This document shows, one piece after another, positions 1-7,887 of a stretch of 64,000 nt of DNA; the stretch's first letter is position 1; the number at the start of each line of letters is the position of its first letter. Made by a program: the position numbers and the translations under genes. This DNA is from Cyclobacteriaceae bacterium. GTDB taxonomy: Bacteria > Bacteroidota > Bacteroidia > Cytophagales > Cyclobacteriaceae. Under the pieces are notes generated by a model, which did no database searches, had not been told where the DNA came from, and saw nothing but the letters and a program-made list of their open reading frames with translations. Where the stretch lies: assembly GCA_019638235.1 (NCBI GenBank), contig JAHBUE010000003.1, positions 62,001 to 126,000 on the forward strand. Reading direction: 5' to 3'.

Positions 1-8
1 ATGACCTT

Positions 9-923
9 ATGGTTACAGGCCTGGAACGCTTCGGCCTGCCCATTTTAAACTACGCAATTTTCTACTGGGCCATTCACCACCTTACGTTGGCGGGCCGGGT
101 TTCAAAAACAGTAACCATCGTTACGGCCGTTTTCATTGTTTACTTCGTAGTGCGCATAATCCTTACCGTAACCCGCAAAGCACTCGAAACATACGTGCTC
201 CGCCAGGAGAACGGGGAGTCGAAGCTAAAACAGATTTCGGGAATCATGATTGTGGTAAACATTACCGCATGGGCGTTAGGCGCTGTATTCCTGTTCGATA
301 ACCTGGGGTATAACGTAACCACTATCATTACCGGCCTGGGCATTGGCGGTATTGCCATTGCCCTTGCGGCACAAAATATATTAGGCGACTTGTTTAATTA
401 CTTCGTAATCTTTTTCGACCGGCCGTTTGAGGTTGGCGACTTTATTGTAATAGACGATAAAAAAGGAATTGTTGAGCACATTGGTATAAAAACCACACGG
501 TTAAAAAGTCTTTCGGGCGAACAGATTGTTATTTCAAACAGCAACCTCACCAATTCGCGTCTTCATAATTTTAAACGCATGGCCGAAAGGCGAATCGTTT
601 TTCAGCTTAACGTTGTTTATGGCACTCCGGTTGAAAAACTAAAAGCCATACCCGCCATTATCAAAAACATATTTGATTCGGAACCATTAGCCCGGTTGGA
701 TCGTGTTCACTTTCTCGCCTATGGCGCGTCAAGTCTGAACTACGAGATTGTGTTTTTTGTGAGCAGCCCCGATTACAGCCGCTACGCAGACGTTCACCAG
801 AGCGTTAACCTGAAAATTTATGAAGCCTTTGCGCAGCATGGTATTCAATTCGCCATTCCTGCGCAGACAGTATTTCTTAAAAACGGAAACGACACTCACT
901 TACAGGAAACACCATCTACATAA
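9..923 (+). CDS. MscS-family mechanosensitive channel (5' end outside window)
   Basis: Small-conductance mechanosensitive channel, expected to release solutes across the inner membrane on hypo-osmotic shock. Hydrophobic segments lie near residues 11-28, 36-55 and 78-97. They are followed by a Gly/Ala-rich pore helix (TGLGIGGIAIALAAQN, about 108-123) and the family motif FFDRPFEVGDFI (135-146) that opens the beta domain. The alpha/beta cytoplasmic domain fills the rest. The reading frame stays open to the window edge upstream of the first ATG, so the true start may lie outside. Its last 28 bp overlap the convergent peptidase gene. Family assignment is firm; the exact subfamily is not resolved. 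Confidence 0.9.
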   Translation: MVTGLERFGLPILNYAIFYWAIHHLTLAGRVSKTVTIVTAVFIVYFVVRIILTVTRKALETYVLRQENGESKLKQISGIMIVVNITAWALGAVFLFDNLGYNVTTIITGLGIGGIAIALAAQNILGDLFNYFVIFFDRPFEVGDFIVIDDKKGIVEHIGIKTTRLKSLSGEQIVISNSNLTNSRLHNFKRMAERRIVFQLNVVYGTPVEKLKAIPAIIKNIFDSEPLARLDRVHFLAYGASSLNYEIVFFVSSPDYSRYADVHQSVNLKIYEAFAQHGIQFAIPAQTVFLKNGNDTHLQETPST

Positions 924-1594
924 TTGGCAATAATATCGATTTTGGCTGCCGTATCGCTTCCTAAAAAATCTTTTATATCGCTATGCGTAACCGTGTTTTT
1001 GTAGGCTTCCAAAAAAGGTATTGACAACGGTGTGTACGACCAGTGCCAGCGCTCTTCTTCATAACCGGTTCGGCCATCGGTTTTTGCCGTATAAGGTTGG
1101 CAGAAACCATACTCATGCCCATGCGCTTTCAGCCACTCGTAAATTTTTAATCCTTCACCGGAATCAAAATATTCATTATTCAAATTATTGAGGTCCATGT
1201 CCGTGCCCCAATGATGACGCGATGAACCCGGCATGGACGAGTACAATAAAATCTTTTTAGCGCGGTCAACATCACTTTTAGATTCCGTATCGGCCGTCCA
1301 CTTTCTTTCCCAGATAGCTTTTTGCTGAAGGTAATTACGGGTAGCGGAAATAATTACTAAGGTAACACCATCAACTTTAGCGGCCTCGGCCATTTTAACA
1401 AAGGCTTCATACGTCTCCTTACGGAGATACGCCCCCCTTGCCGACCCGCGTGTGTACTGGTCATCTAACTGTACAAAACGCTCATCCTGATTTTGGTTAA
1501 ACTTGCCGAGCAAATAATTTTTATCAACATCCTGCCCGTGCAGAAGCGATACGCTAAAGATAAATGCTGCAAAAAATACAATTACTGACTTCAT
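896..1594 (-). CDS. D-alanyl-D-alanine carboxypeptidase, VanY-like M15B peptidase
   Basis: Zn-dependent peptidase predicted to trim D-Ala from peptidoglycan peptides in the periplasm. A signal peptide spans about residues 1-20 and ends in LLHGQ. The M15 zinc signature is visible as SSRHHWGTDMD (124-134; ligands His127 and Asp134), with the catalytic Glu and third ligand in ERWHW (181-185, His184). At 232 aa it is a single-domain enzyme. The ATG at 1594 places the signal peptide correctly. Its 3' end runs 28 bp into the convergent MscS gene. Family call is strong; whether it acts on D-Ala-D-Ala or D-Ala-D-Lac ends cannot be told from sequence. Confidence 0.9.
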   Translation of the reverse strand: MKSVIVFFAAFIFSVSLLHGQDVDKNYLLGKFNQNQDERFVQLDDQYTRGSARGAYLRKETYEAFVKMAEAAKVDGVTLVIISATRNYLQQKAIWERKWTADTESKSDVDRAKKILLYSSMPGSSRHHWGTDMDLNNLNNEYFDSGEGLKIYEWLKAHGHEYGFCQPYTAKTDGRTGYEEERWHWSYTPLSIPFLEAYKNTVTHSDIKDFLGSDTAAKIDIIANYVDGVSCK

Positions 1595-1652
1595 ATCGTG
1601 TTGGGTTACAAAATGAAGTCTAAAGCTAAGATTTTACCTCAAAACAAGAAAC

Positions 1653-2756
1653 CTAAACTTTCACATCGGCTTTATTCATTATACGGGTTTGCACCTGTAT
1701 GGACTCCTGGTGCACGAGTTTGAGCATTTCGCGCGAAAAATCTTCGTTCAATCCCATGGCCAGTCCAAGCGCCACGCGGGTGTGGATAATTTCCTCCCAC
1801 CGGTTAACCTGGAGAATGGTAATCTGGTTATCCTTTTTAAACTGTCCAATCTTTTCCGAAATCTTCATACGTGCCGCCAGCTTCTGCATAATCTCATCGT
1901 CCAACAGGTCAATCTGTTCGCGGAACAAACTCAACGAATCTTTCACATTTTTATCTTCCGCTGAAGGCTTGCGCACCACCAGCCCTTCAATAGTTTTCGA
2001 CAACGCTGCCGGTGTTACCTGTTGTTTCGCATCGCTCCAGGCAGCATCAGGGTTAATATGGCTTTCAATCATCAGGCCGGCCATATCCATATCAAGCGCT
2101 TTTTGCGCGATGAACGGTATCAACTCGCGCGTGCCGCCAATGTGGCTGGGGTCGCAGATAATATCTAATTCGGGAATTCTTGTTTTCAACTCGATAGCCA
2201 AATCCCACATAGGTGCATTACGGAACGGGCCTTTTTCAAACGAAGAGAAACCCCGATGAATGGCTGCGAGTTTTGTTATGCCCGCTTTATTTAATCGTTC
2301 AAGCGCACCAATCCAAAGTTCAAGGTCGGGGTTAACCGGGTTTTTTATCAACACCGGAACATCAACACCTTTTAACGCATCGGCAATTTCCTGAACAGAA
2401 AACGGGTTAACTGTTGAGCGCGCTCCAACCCACAATATATCAACACCGGATTTTAAACAGGCTTCAACGTGCGCGGCATTGGCAACCTCTGTTGTTATGG
2501 GCAAACCTGTTTCCTTGCCGGCCTGCACTAACCACTTCAATCCTTCTTCGCCCATTCCTTCAAACTGCCCGGGGCGTGTGCGCGGTTTCCAGATGCCCGC
2601 CCTAAGCACATGCACGTTGTTTGTGGCGGCAAGTTGCTTGGCAGTTGTTATCATTTGCTGTTCGGTTTCGGCACTGCACGGGCCACTGATAATTAATGGC
2701 CGTGTTGCCGAGGGCGACCAGGTTTTCATCGATTCAAGTTGTAGTTCTTTTTTCAT
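1653..2756 (-). CDS. aroF: Bifunctional DAHP synthase / chorismate mutase (type II)
   Basis: Fuses the first step of the shikimate pathway (PEP + erythrose 4-phosphate to DAHP) to chorismate mutase (chorismate to prephenate). Residues about 15-255 form a type I-beta DAHP synthase barrel, with SGPCSAE (24-30), AGIWKPRTRPGQFEGMG (about 57-73) and a CDPSHIGG metal/substrate loop. Residues about 275-360 are an AroQ-type helical mutase beginning FREQIDLLDDEI. At 367 aa it has the usual Bacteroidota fusion length. It is the last gene of the Phe/Tyr operon, 47 bp after tyrA. The fused mutase may also act as an allosteric sensor, as known for related fusions. The gene symbol follows common usage for type I-beta enzymes and is the least certain part. 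Confidence 0.93.
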   Translation of the reverse strand: MKKELQLESMKTWSPSATRPLIISGPCSAETEQQMITTAKQLAATNNVHVLRAGIWKPRTRPGQFEGMGEEGLKWLVQAGKETGLPITTEVANAAHVEACLKSGVDILWVGARSTVNPFSVQEIADALKGVDVPVLIKNPVNPDLELWIGALERLNKAGITKLAAIHRGFSSFEKGPFRNAPMWDLAIELKTRIPELDIICDPSHIGGTRELIPFIAQKALDMDMAGLMIESHINPDAAWSDAKQQVTPAALSKTIEGLVVRKPSAEDKNVKDSLSLFREQIDLLDDEIMQKLAARMKISEKIGQFKKDNQITILQVNRWEEIIHTRVALGLAMGLNEDFSREMLKLVHQESIQVQTRIMNKADVKV

Positions 2757-2803
2757 ACTGGTTAATACTTAAATTATACTAAGATAATTTTTTAATTAAT
2801 GAT

Positions 2804-3700
2804 TTACGCTTTTACTGTTTCGGGTTGGTTGCTTTCCTGTACGGATAACGACTCCGCACCGTCAAGTATTCGCCTGATTTCATTTGCTTCCGTCATAATA
2901 CGATATATTTCTTTTGTGTTTTTTTTCATCAGGTAATACTGAAAGCGTTGCAAGTGAATGATATACTCCTGCAAGGCCTGACTCAGGTACTCCATATTTT
3001 GTTCAAAGATAGGCGCCCACATACCCGGTGAGCTTTTGGCTAACCGCACGGTAGAAGCAAACCCGCTACCGGCAAGGGTGAAAATATTTTTTTCGTCCTT
3101 CTCAATATCCAACACGGTTTGCCCCAATAAAAACGAACTCACATGCGACAAGTGCGAAACATACGCCACGTGTCTGTCGTGTTCATCAGGTTGCATATAA
3201 ATGGTTTTCATATTCAGGGCATCAAACACTTTTCCGGCCAATGCCAGGGCGCCCGCAGATGACGATTGCTTTTCGCAGATTATGGTAGTCTTGCCGGTAA
3301 ACAAACCGGAAAAAGCTGCATCCGGGCCGGAGTTTTCCGTTCCGGCAATGGGGTGCGCAGCCACAAATTGCGCACGCTTCGGATGATTGGCTACGGCTTT
3401 GCAAATTTGCGTTTTGGTTGAGCCAACATCTATCACAACAGCTTGCTCACCAACGCTGTCTAACACCTCAGGCAACTTTACCGACAACAGGTTTACCGGT
3501 ATCGACAGGATTACAAGGTCTGTCGTAGCAAAAGCCTCTTCAGCCGATGCTATTCTATCAACCAGCTTGCGTTCAAGCGCCCGCGCAGCATGTTGCGCGT
3601 TAGCGTCCACGCCAATTAATTCGGTAGCCAGTCCTGCCTTTCGCAAATCAATAGCCAATGAACCGCCAATCAGCCCCAATCCTACAACAGTAACTTTCAT
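2804..3700 (-). CDS. tyrA: Prephenate dehydrogenase
   Basis: NAD(P)-dependent oxidative decarboxylation of prephenate (or arogenate) on the tyrosine branch. The Rossmann fingerprint GLGLIGGSL is at residues 7-15, and the dinucleotide-binding acidic residue follows in the GVDAN segment. A central HPIAGTENSG motif binds substrate, and the C-terminal half is the helical dimerisation domain (HDRHVAYVSHLSH). There is no fused ACT or mutase domain; the mutase is supplied by the neighbouring DAHP synthase fusion. Its start codon overlaps the stop of the upstream aminotransferase by 4 bp (ATGA), implying translational coupling in one operon. Confidence 0.95.
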   Translation of the reverse strand: MKVTVVGLGLIGGSLAIDLRKAGLATELIGVDANAQHAARALERKLVDRIASAEEAFATTDLVILSIPVNLLSVKLPEVLDSVGEQAVVIDVGSTKTQICKAVANHPKRAQFVAAHPIAGTENSGPDAAFSGLFTGKTTIICEKQSSSAGALALAGKVFDALNMKTIYMQPDEHDRHVAYVSHLSHVSSFLLGQTVLDIEKDEKNIFTLAGSGFASTVRLAKSSPGMWAPIFEQNMEYLSQALQEYIIHLQRFQYYLMKKNTKEIYRIMTEANEIRRILDGAESLSVQESNQPETVKA

Positions 3701-4896
3701 AACACTACCTGTTTAGTTTTTGTTGGTGCAGGTGTTTCCTGTTTCCATGTAGTAATCCGCGCAAGCGCCTCCGTTAATTGTTTTTCAGATGAGCAAAGCG
3801 ATATACGAATATACCGTTCGCCAGCCGAACCAAAAACAAAACCGGGCGTGATGAACACCTTGGCGCCATACAAAATTTCATCAATCCAGTTGCCAACATC
3901 TTTGATGCGCTCAGAAACTTTCGCCCACACAAACAAACCTGATTGATTAGTGCTATATGTACACGCTAACGCATCGAGAATTTTACAGGCCAGCGCTTTA
4001 CGCGATGAATAAACACGGTTTAATTCTGCAAACCACGAAGCATCATTCTTCAGCGCCTCCACTGCCGCATGTTGCAATCCCAAAAACATACCCGAATCCA
4101 TATTGCTGCGCACACGCAACACGGCATCAATATATTCTTTCCTTCCGGCAACCCAGCCCAACCGCCAACCGGCCATGTTGTGCGATTTACTAAGCGAGTT
4201 CAACTCCAGCGCAACATCACCTGCACCATCAAGCGAAAGAATACTGACAGGGTTATCGTTCAGGATAAGACTGTACGGATTATCGTTCACGATTAAAAAG
4301 TTATGCTTACGCGACAGGTTAACCAATGCCTGCAACTCATCGCGCGAAGCGGTGCGGCCGGTAGGCATGTGCGGAAAGTTAATCCACATAATTTTTACCC
4401 GCGATAAATCCTGTTGCGCTAATGCCTCCAGGTCTATTCCCCAATCCAGTTCTTCTTTTAATGTATAGGTGCGCGGTGTTGCTCCCACTAATTTAGTAAC
4501 GGATGCATAAGTAGGATAACCAGGGTCAGGAATAAGCGCTTCATCTTCTTCATTCAAAAACGCCATGCTGATATGAAGAATACCTTCCTTTGAACCCATA
4601 AGTGGAAGAATCATCGTTTCAGGATTCAGGATTACATCGTAGGTACGATTATAAAAATCGGCAATAGCCTTACGGAGCTCCGGGATACCTTTATAACTCT
4701 GGTATCCGTGATGCGCAGGTTGCTGCGCAGAAGTGGCAAGCGCATCAATAACCGGTTGAGCCGGGGGCAGGTCGGGGCTGCCAATACCGAGGTTGATTAC
4801 TTTCCGTTCAGGCGTATCTAACGACCGCACCTCTGCCAGCTTCTTACTGAAGTAGTATTCTTCAATTTGCTCAATCCGTTTAGCTGTTTCAATCAT
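3697..4896 (-). CDS. Class I/II PLP-dependent aminotransferase (aromatic/prephenate type)
   Basis: Fold-type I aminotransferase of 399 aa. The PLP lysine is in SLSKSHNMAGWRLG (Lys237 counted from the chosen ATG). Substrate and cofactor contacts are visible in GYQSYKGIPELRKA, NFPHMPTG and NDNPYS, and the C-terminal Arg motif reads RYIRISLC. Its place between pheA and tyrA argues for transamination of phenylpyruvate/4-hydroxyphenylpyruvate or of prephenate itself; the sequence alone does not decide. A TTG at 4935 would extend the frame by 13 residues into pheA. The ATG at 4896 was preferred because it leaves a normal 25-bp gap and the residues it removes show no conserved features. Confidence 0.88.
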   Translation of the reverse strand: MIETAKRIEQIEEYYFSKKLAEVRSLDTPERKVINLGIGSPDLPPAQPVIDALATSAQQPAHHGYQSYKGIPELRKAIADFYNRTYDVILNPETMILPLMGSKEGILHISMAFLNEEDEALIPDPGYPTYASVTKLVGATPRTYTLKEELDWGIDLEALAQQDLSRVKIMWINFPHMPTGRTASRDELQALVNLSRKHNFLIVNDNPYSLILNDNPVSILSLDGAGDVALELNSLSKSHNMAGWRLGWVAGRKEYIDAVLRVRSNMDSGMFLGLQHAAVEALKNDASWFAELNRVYSSRKALACKILDALACTYSTNQSGLFVWAKVSERIKDVGNWIDEILYGAKVFITPGFVFGSAGERYIRISLCSSEKQLTEALARITTWKQETPAPTKTKQVVL

Positions 4897-4921
4897 CTTA
4901 TGTACGTTTAGAGATGCCTGT

Positions 4922-5776
4922 TTAGTTATACTCAATTTTTGCTTTTTTGTATTCCCCTAATACGTTCAGGTTTTTTACCTGGCGCAGCACTTTCTTCATG
5001 GCATCGTCATATTGCTTTCTGCGCTTCCACTCTACATCTACATGAATGCTGTATTCATTCGGTTTACCGATAACCGGAATAGATTGAATTTTGAGCAAAT
5101 TAATCTGGTTCGCTTTAAACGTCATGAGCGCCTCGGCAAGGCTGCCCACTGCATTCGCAACTTCAAAACTCAACGAAGCCTTGTTCGCTTTTTCATTTAT
5201 TGCTGATTTCCGCGTAAGCACAAGAAAGCGCGTAAAGTTTTTCTTATGTGTTTCAATGCGCTTCTCTACTATTTGCAGCCCGTATTTTTTCGCGGCCAGT
5301 TCGTTGGCAATAGCGGCTGTGTTTTTAAGTTTTAATGTTTTAACCCGTTTTGCCGAAAGGGCGGTATCATCGCTTTCGCGGATTTCAATACCGTTAAGGG
5401 CATGAATAAATTCCGTGCATTGACGCAACGCCATTGGGTGCGATTCAATGGTTTTAATGGCGTTGAGTTTCACGCCAGGCAACGCTAACAAATGTAAATG
5501 AATAGGCAGGTAAAGTTCTCCGGCAATGCTGAAATGATATTGCTGCAACAAAAAGTAGTTTGGCAAAATACTTCCGGCTATGCTGTTCTCAATAGCCATT
5601 ATGGCAAAGTCGGCCTTGCTTTGCTTTAGCGTTTCGCACAACTCATGAAACGTTAAGCACTCAACCGGTTCCACATCCTGACCAAAATAAGTTCGTGCTG
5701 CCACTTCATGAAAGCTCGCAGTAAGCCCCTGTATGGCAACCTTTAATTTCTTCTTTTTTGTCGTGTCTGTTTTCAT
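4922..5776 (-). CDS. pheA: Prephenate dehydratase with C-terminal ACT domain
   Basis: Converts prephenate to phenylpyruvate for phenylalanine synthesis. The two-lobed catalytic domain fills about residues 10-185: the N-terminal IQGLTASFHEVAAR motif, IENSIAGSI, ESHPMALRQC and the invariant TRFLVL (Thr-Arg-Phe) motif. A C-terminal ACT domain (about 195-284, from KASLSFEV to VDVEWKRRK) is the expected Phe-binding regulatory module. The enzyme has no fused chorismate mutase. The ATG at 5776 is chosen over a TTG seven codons upstream, which lies against the terminator hairpin. It is the first enzyme gene of the operon and sits directly behind a leader peptide and terminator. Confidence 0.93.
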   Translation of the reverse strand: MKTDTTKKKKLKVAIQGLTASFHEVAARTYFGQDVEPVECLTFHELCETLKQSKADFAIMAIENSIAGSILPNYFLLQQYHFSIAGELYLPIHLHLLALPGVKLNAIKTIESHPMALRQCTEFIHALNGIEIRESDDTALSAKRVKTLKLKNTAAIANELAAKKYGLQIVEKRIETHKKNFTRFLVLTRKSAINEKANKASLSFEVANAVGSLAEALMTFKANQINLLKIQSIPVIGKPNEYSIHVDVEWKRRKQYDDAMKKVLRQVKNLNVLGEYKKAKIEYN

Positions 5777-5795
5777 AGTTCTAAAAAGAGTACAC

Positions 5796-5826
5796 AAAAA
5801 AAGTCCCGGCTTTTACCGGGACTTTT
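5796..5826 (-). terminator. Intrinsic terminator of a predicted aromatic-operon attenuator
   Basis: On the minus strand an 11-bp perfect stem (AAAAGTCCCGG / CCGGGACTTTT, 6-nt loop) is followed by seven T residues. It lies 20 nt upstream of the pheA ATG, where a terminator would block the whole operon. The 5' arm TCCCGG is also complementary to CCGGGA inside the leader ORF (plus positions 5879-5884), giving a mutually exclusive antiterminator pairing. The structure is seen directly; the regulatory role is inferred. Confidence 0.88.
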
Positions 5827-5851
5827 CAGAGTTCTCTGTTATCGTTTTGCT

Positions 5852-5935
5852 TCAATAACATATCGCTACTCGTTCAAATCCCGGCCGGGCCTGAAAGTAG
5901 TAGTAAAACCAAAAATATGTATTGAAACTTTTCAT
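5852..5935 (-). CDS. Aromatic-rich leader peptide (27 aa) controlling the Phe/Tyr operon
   Basis: A 27-codon ORF, ATG at 5935 and TGA ending at 5852, begins MKSFNTYFWFYYYFQ. Nine of the eleven residues 4-14 are Phe, Tyr or Trp (FNTYFWFYYYF), a composition expected of an attenuator leader and very unlikely by chance. The CCGGGA antiterminator segment falls in codons 17-19, just after the aromatic run, so a stalled ribosome would leave it free. The stop codon lies 25 nt before the terminator stem. No Shine-Dalgarno sequence is obvious, as is usual in this phylum. Known parallels are pheL and trpL of enteric bacteria; the sequence itself is unrelated to those. Confidence 0.85.
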   Translation of the reverse strand: MKSFNTYFWFYYYFQARPGFERVAICY

Positions 5936-5989
5936 TGTCCTGATTAATGGGCTAAAGAAAGTGCATTTTCAACTTACTGCAAAATATTT

Positions 5990-5997
5990 CAAAAATA
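5990..5997 (-). promoter_or_regulatory. Possible -7 box for the leader/pheA operon
   Basis: The minus strand reads TATTTTTG, matching the Bacteroidota -7 consensus TAnnTTTG, about 55 nt upstream of the leader ATG. No TTTG -33 element is seen at the usual spacing, so this is only a candidate. Confidence 0.35.
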
Positions 5998-6048
5998 ATT
6001 TTATCATGCTAATACCCGTTAGGATAGGTTGGGGAAGAGCAACAGGGG

Positions 6049-6216
6049 TACAAGCCATCTCAAAAATCTTAAAAGACAACCCTGTTATTCCGGCCCTGAG
6101 CCGGAATCTGCGTTTTCAATACTTTTTTATAGGATCGCGGATCTTGCCTGCCTTTGCCCAACCGGCTACGTGCAGGCAGGTCCGCGATGACAATTCGATT
6201 TTTGAGATGGCTTGTA
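6049..6216. mobile_element. MITE-like element, copy 1
   Basis: A 168-bp non-coding unit bounded by perfect 20-bp terminal inverted repeats, starting TACAAGCCATCTC and ending GAGATGGCTTGTA. The outermost bases are TA on both sides, compatible with a TA target duplication. Inside are two palindromes: ATTCCGGC/GCCGGAAT (6087-6107) and a longer GATCGCGGATC...CCGCGATGA pair. A second, internally inverted copy is at 9691-9818. No transposase is present, so it would be mobilised in trans if at all. It sits between the aromatic-operon promoter region and the divergent lipoprotein gene. Confidence 0.72.
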
Positions 6217-6217
6217 T

Positions 6218-6225
6218 TATCTTTG
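6218..6225 (+). promoter_or_regulatory. -7 box of the small coiled-coil lipoprotein gene
   Basis: TATCTTTG matches TAnnTTTG and ends 21 nt before the ATG at 6247. It begins 1 bp beyond the MITE-like terminal repeat, so any upstream promoter element would be supplied by the element itself. The nearest TTTG inside the repeat is too close for canonical spacing. Confidence 0.45.
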
Positions 6226-6246
6226 ACACAAATGCACTAAATCATC

Positions 6247-6657
6247 ATGAAAAAAACGATTGCACTCCTTACACTTCTGACGTTTACCCTTACCTATTGC
6301 GGCCAGAAAAAAACTGAAGAAGACCCGAACAAAGCCCTGTATAACGAGGTAATGGACATACACGATGAAGTTATGCCCGGCATGGAAGAGCTGTTCCGCC
6401 TGAAGAAAAAATTAGAACAGGAAATCAGTAATTCACCCGACCTCGTAGAAGGCAAAAAGCAAGAGTTGGAACAAACCATTCTTTTACTCGACTCGGCCAG
6501 CAAAAGCATGATGGTATGGATGCGGGAGTTCAGCCCGGAAGACTACGAAAAAGAAAAGCAACGCGACTACTTAGAAAGTGAACTGAAGCGCGTAAACACG
6601 GTTAAAGACGTTATGCTCGAAGCGCTTGAACAGGGTAGAAAGGCTGCGCAGGATTAG
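6247..6657 (+). CDS. Small coiled-coil lipoprotein ("viral A-type inclusion protein"-like)
   Basis: A 136-aa protein with an N-terminal hydrophobic signal (about residues 3-16) and a Cys18 in TYCG that fits a relaxed Bacteroidota lipobox, so it is probably anchored to the envelope. The rest is highly charged and helical, with Lys/Glu-rich heptad-like stretches and a central MMVWMREF segment. Homologues of this pattern in Bacteroidota are often labelled viral A-type inclusion protein, a name with no functional meaning. It overlaps the convergent ChaN gene by 4 bp. Function unknown. Confidence 0.72.
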   Translation: MKKTIALLTLLTFTLTYCGQKKTEEDPNKALYNEVMDIHDEVMPGMEELFRLKKKLEQEISNSPDLVEGKKQELEQTILLLDSASKSMMVWMREFSPEDYEKEKQRDYLESELKRVNTVKDVMLEALEQGRKAAQD

Positions 6658-7523
6658 TAGGTCTTCGTCATATCAGCCGGAATGGCAATAATGAAGTCGG
6701 CCGTGTTTTTGTTTTCATCGTTCAGCTTGTCTATTGACTCCTGGCTAACAGGATGAATGGTCGCAATCTTCAATGCAGGCTTAGCCTTTACTAAGTAATG
6801 ATAAATGCCTTCATAATTTTGTGAATGATACGCGCCATGATAATGGATGAAAATTCCATCAGTCAAATTCTGAATAATAAAATGCGCCATAGTAGCATCT
6901 TTTATGGCCTGCGCGCGGGCTATGTTCTCCCCGCTTCCGGGGTTGCCGTGCCCGCCCATAGATGAAATCATATTTTTATAGCCTGGCAATTCAAGATCAA
7001 TTTCAATTGGGAGTGGAGCAATGTGTTTACGGGCTTCTTCCGGCAGAGAGGCTAACGCATCAATACCTTTTCGATACACGAGGTTTGCATAGCGTCTGGG
7101 CACATTGGTAGCGATGGCGTTTAACTTTTGTGCCTTGCAAAATTCAATAAGTGGCTTGTAGTCGTTCTTGTAATTATCCCACACTTTGGCTTCGCTCAGC
7201 AAATGGCGTTCTTCAATTGTGCCGTCCAGAAATTCATCCAATATCAATTGATTATCCGCTTCAAACATTTCAAAACCCAATTTAAGTTTGGGGTTAACCG
7301 CGTATAAATCTTTCGCCACCTGGAGTTCAAGCCAATGATTAATGGAGTTGTCGTGCAGTTCGCCAAACAGCACTACATCGGCTTTTGCCAAAGTCTGAAT
7401 CATTTTTTGATACTCAACCGCTTTGCCTTCTTTGGTGAACAGTTTAAATGCCTGTTTATCCTGCGCAGACAGCAACCCGGAGCAAACAATCAATACAACA
7501 AGAATAAGAACAACTCGCTTCAT
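6654..7523 (-). CDS. ChaN-family protein (heme/iron-associated)
   Basis: ChaN-like protein of 289 aa. The signal peptide is residues 1-20 (MKRVVLILVVLIVCSGLLSA), and the family-defining LFGELHDNSINH motif lies at about 52-63. Conserved later elements include GFEMFEADNQ, the MGGHG segment and HYHGAYHS near the C-terminus. Campylobacter ChaN binds heme and is linked to iron uptake; the role here is inferred from family only. The ATG at 7523 is preferred over one 18 codons upstream because it starts directly at the signal peptide and leaves 4 bp after folB. It probably shares a transcript with folB and the DivIVA-like gene. Confidence 0.83.
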   Translation of the reverse strand: MKRVVLILVVLIVCSGLLSAQDKQAFKLFTKEGKAVEYQKMIQTLAKADVVLFGELHDNSINHWLELQVAKDLYAVNPKLKLGFEMFEADNQLILDEFLDGTIEERHLLSEAKVWDNYKNDYKPLIEFCKAQKLNAIATNVPRRYANLVYRKGIDALASLPEEARKHIAPLPIEIDLELPGYKNMISSMGGHGNPGSGENIARAQAIKDATMAHFIIQNLTDGIFIHYHGAYHSQNYEGIYHYLVKAKPALKIATIHPVSQESIDKLNDENKNTADFIIAIPADMTKTY

Positions 7524-7527
7524 TACG

Positions 7528-7887
7528 TTAACGCTTTTTAAAAACCTGAATGGTGGCACGCCTGCACTTGCCACCAATAGGCGGATTTAATTTTGAAATT
7601 CTGATATCTACCGATTGAACAACCGGCAGTTCGTGTAGTATATTTTCAATGATTTTACCGGCTACTTTTTCTAAAAGTTTGGACGGCTTGTCCATCTCAT
7701 CTTTCACAATACGGAAAAGTGTTTCGTAGTTTACCGTACCCGATAACTCATCCTGGAAAGCTGCTGCCGAAAAATCTGTTTCCACGGCAACATCTACTTC
7801 AAACCAGTTTCCGGATTCGCGCTCGTGCGGATAAACGCCATGAAACGCGTGAAACTCCAGCCCCTCAAGCCCTACACGTCCGGTCAT
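7528..7887 (-). CDS. folB: Dihydroneopterin aldolase
   Basis: Folate-pathway enzyme cleaving 7,8-dihydroneopterin to 6-hydroxymethyl-dihydropterin and glycolaldehyde. At 119 aa it is a normal single-domain FolB. The N-terminal LEGLEFHAFHGVYPHER carries the conserved His-Gly and Glu, VNYETLF lies in the middle, and the catalytic Lys is in the ISKLNPPIGG segment near the C-terminus. The start overlaps the stop of the upstream DivIVA-like gene by 4 bp, suggesting coupling. Confidence 0.93.
   Translation of the reverse strand: MTGRVGLEGLEFHAFHGVYPHERESGNWFEVDVAVETDFSAAAFQDELSGTVNYETLFRIVKDEMDKPSKLLEKVAGKIIENILHELPVVQSVDIRISKLNPPIGGKCRRATIQVFKKR

Noticed and set aside
5922..6317. Open frame on the plus strand through the leader and MITE region
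   Set aside because: It runs across the inverted-repeat element and the start of the lipoprotein gene in another frame. No conserved pattern, and the opposite-strand leader peptide explains the sequence better.
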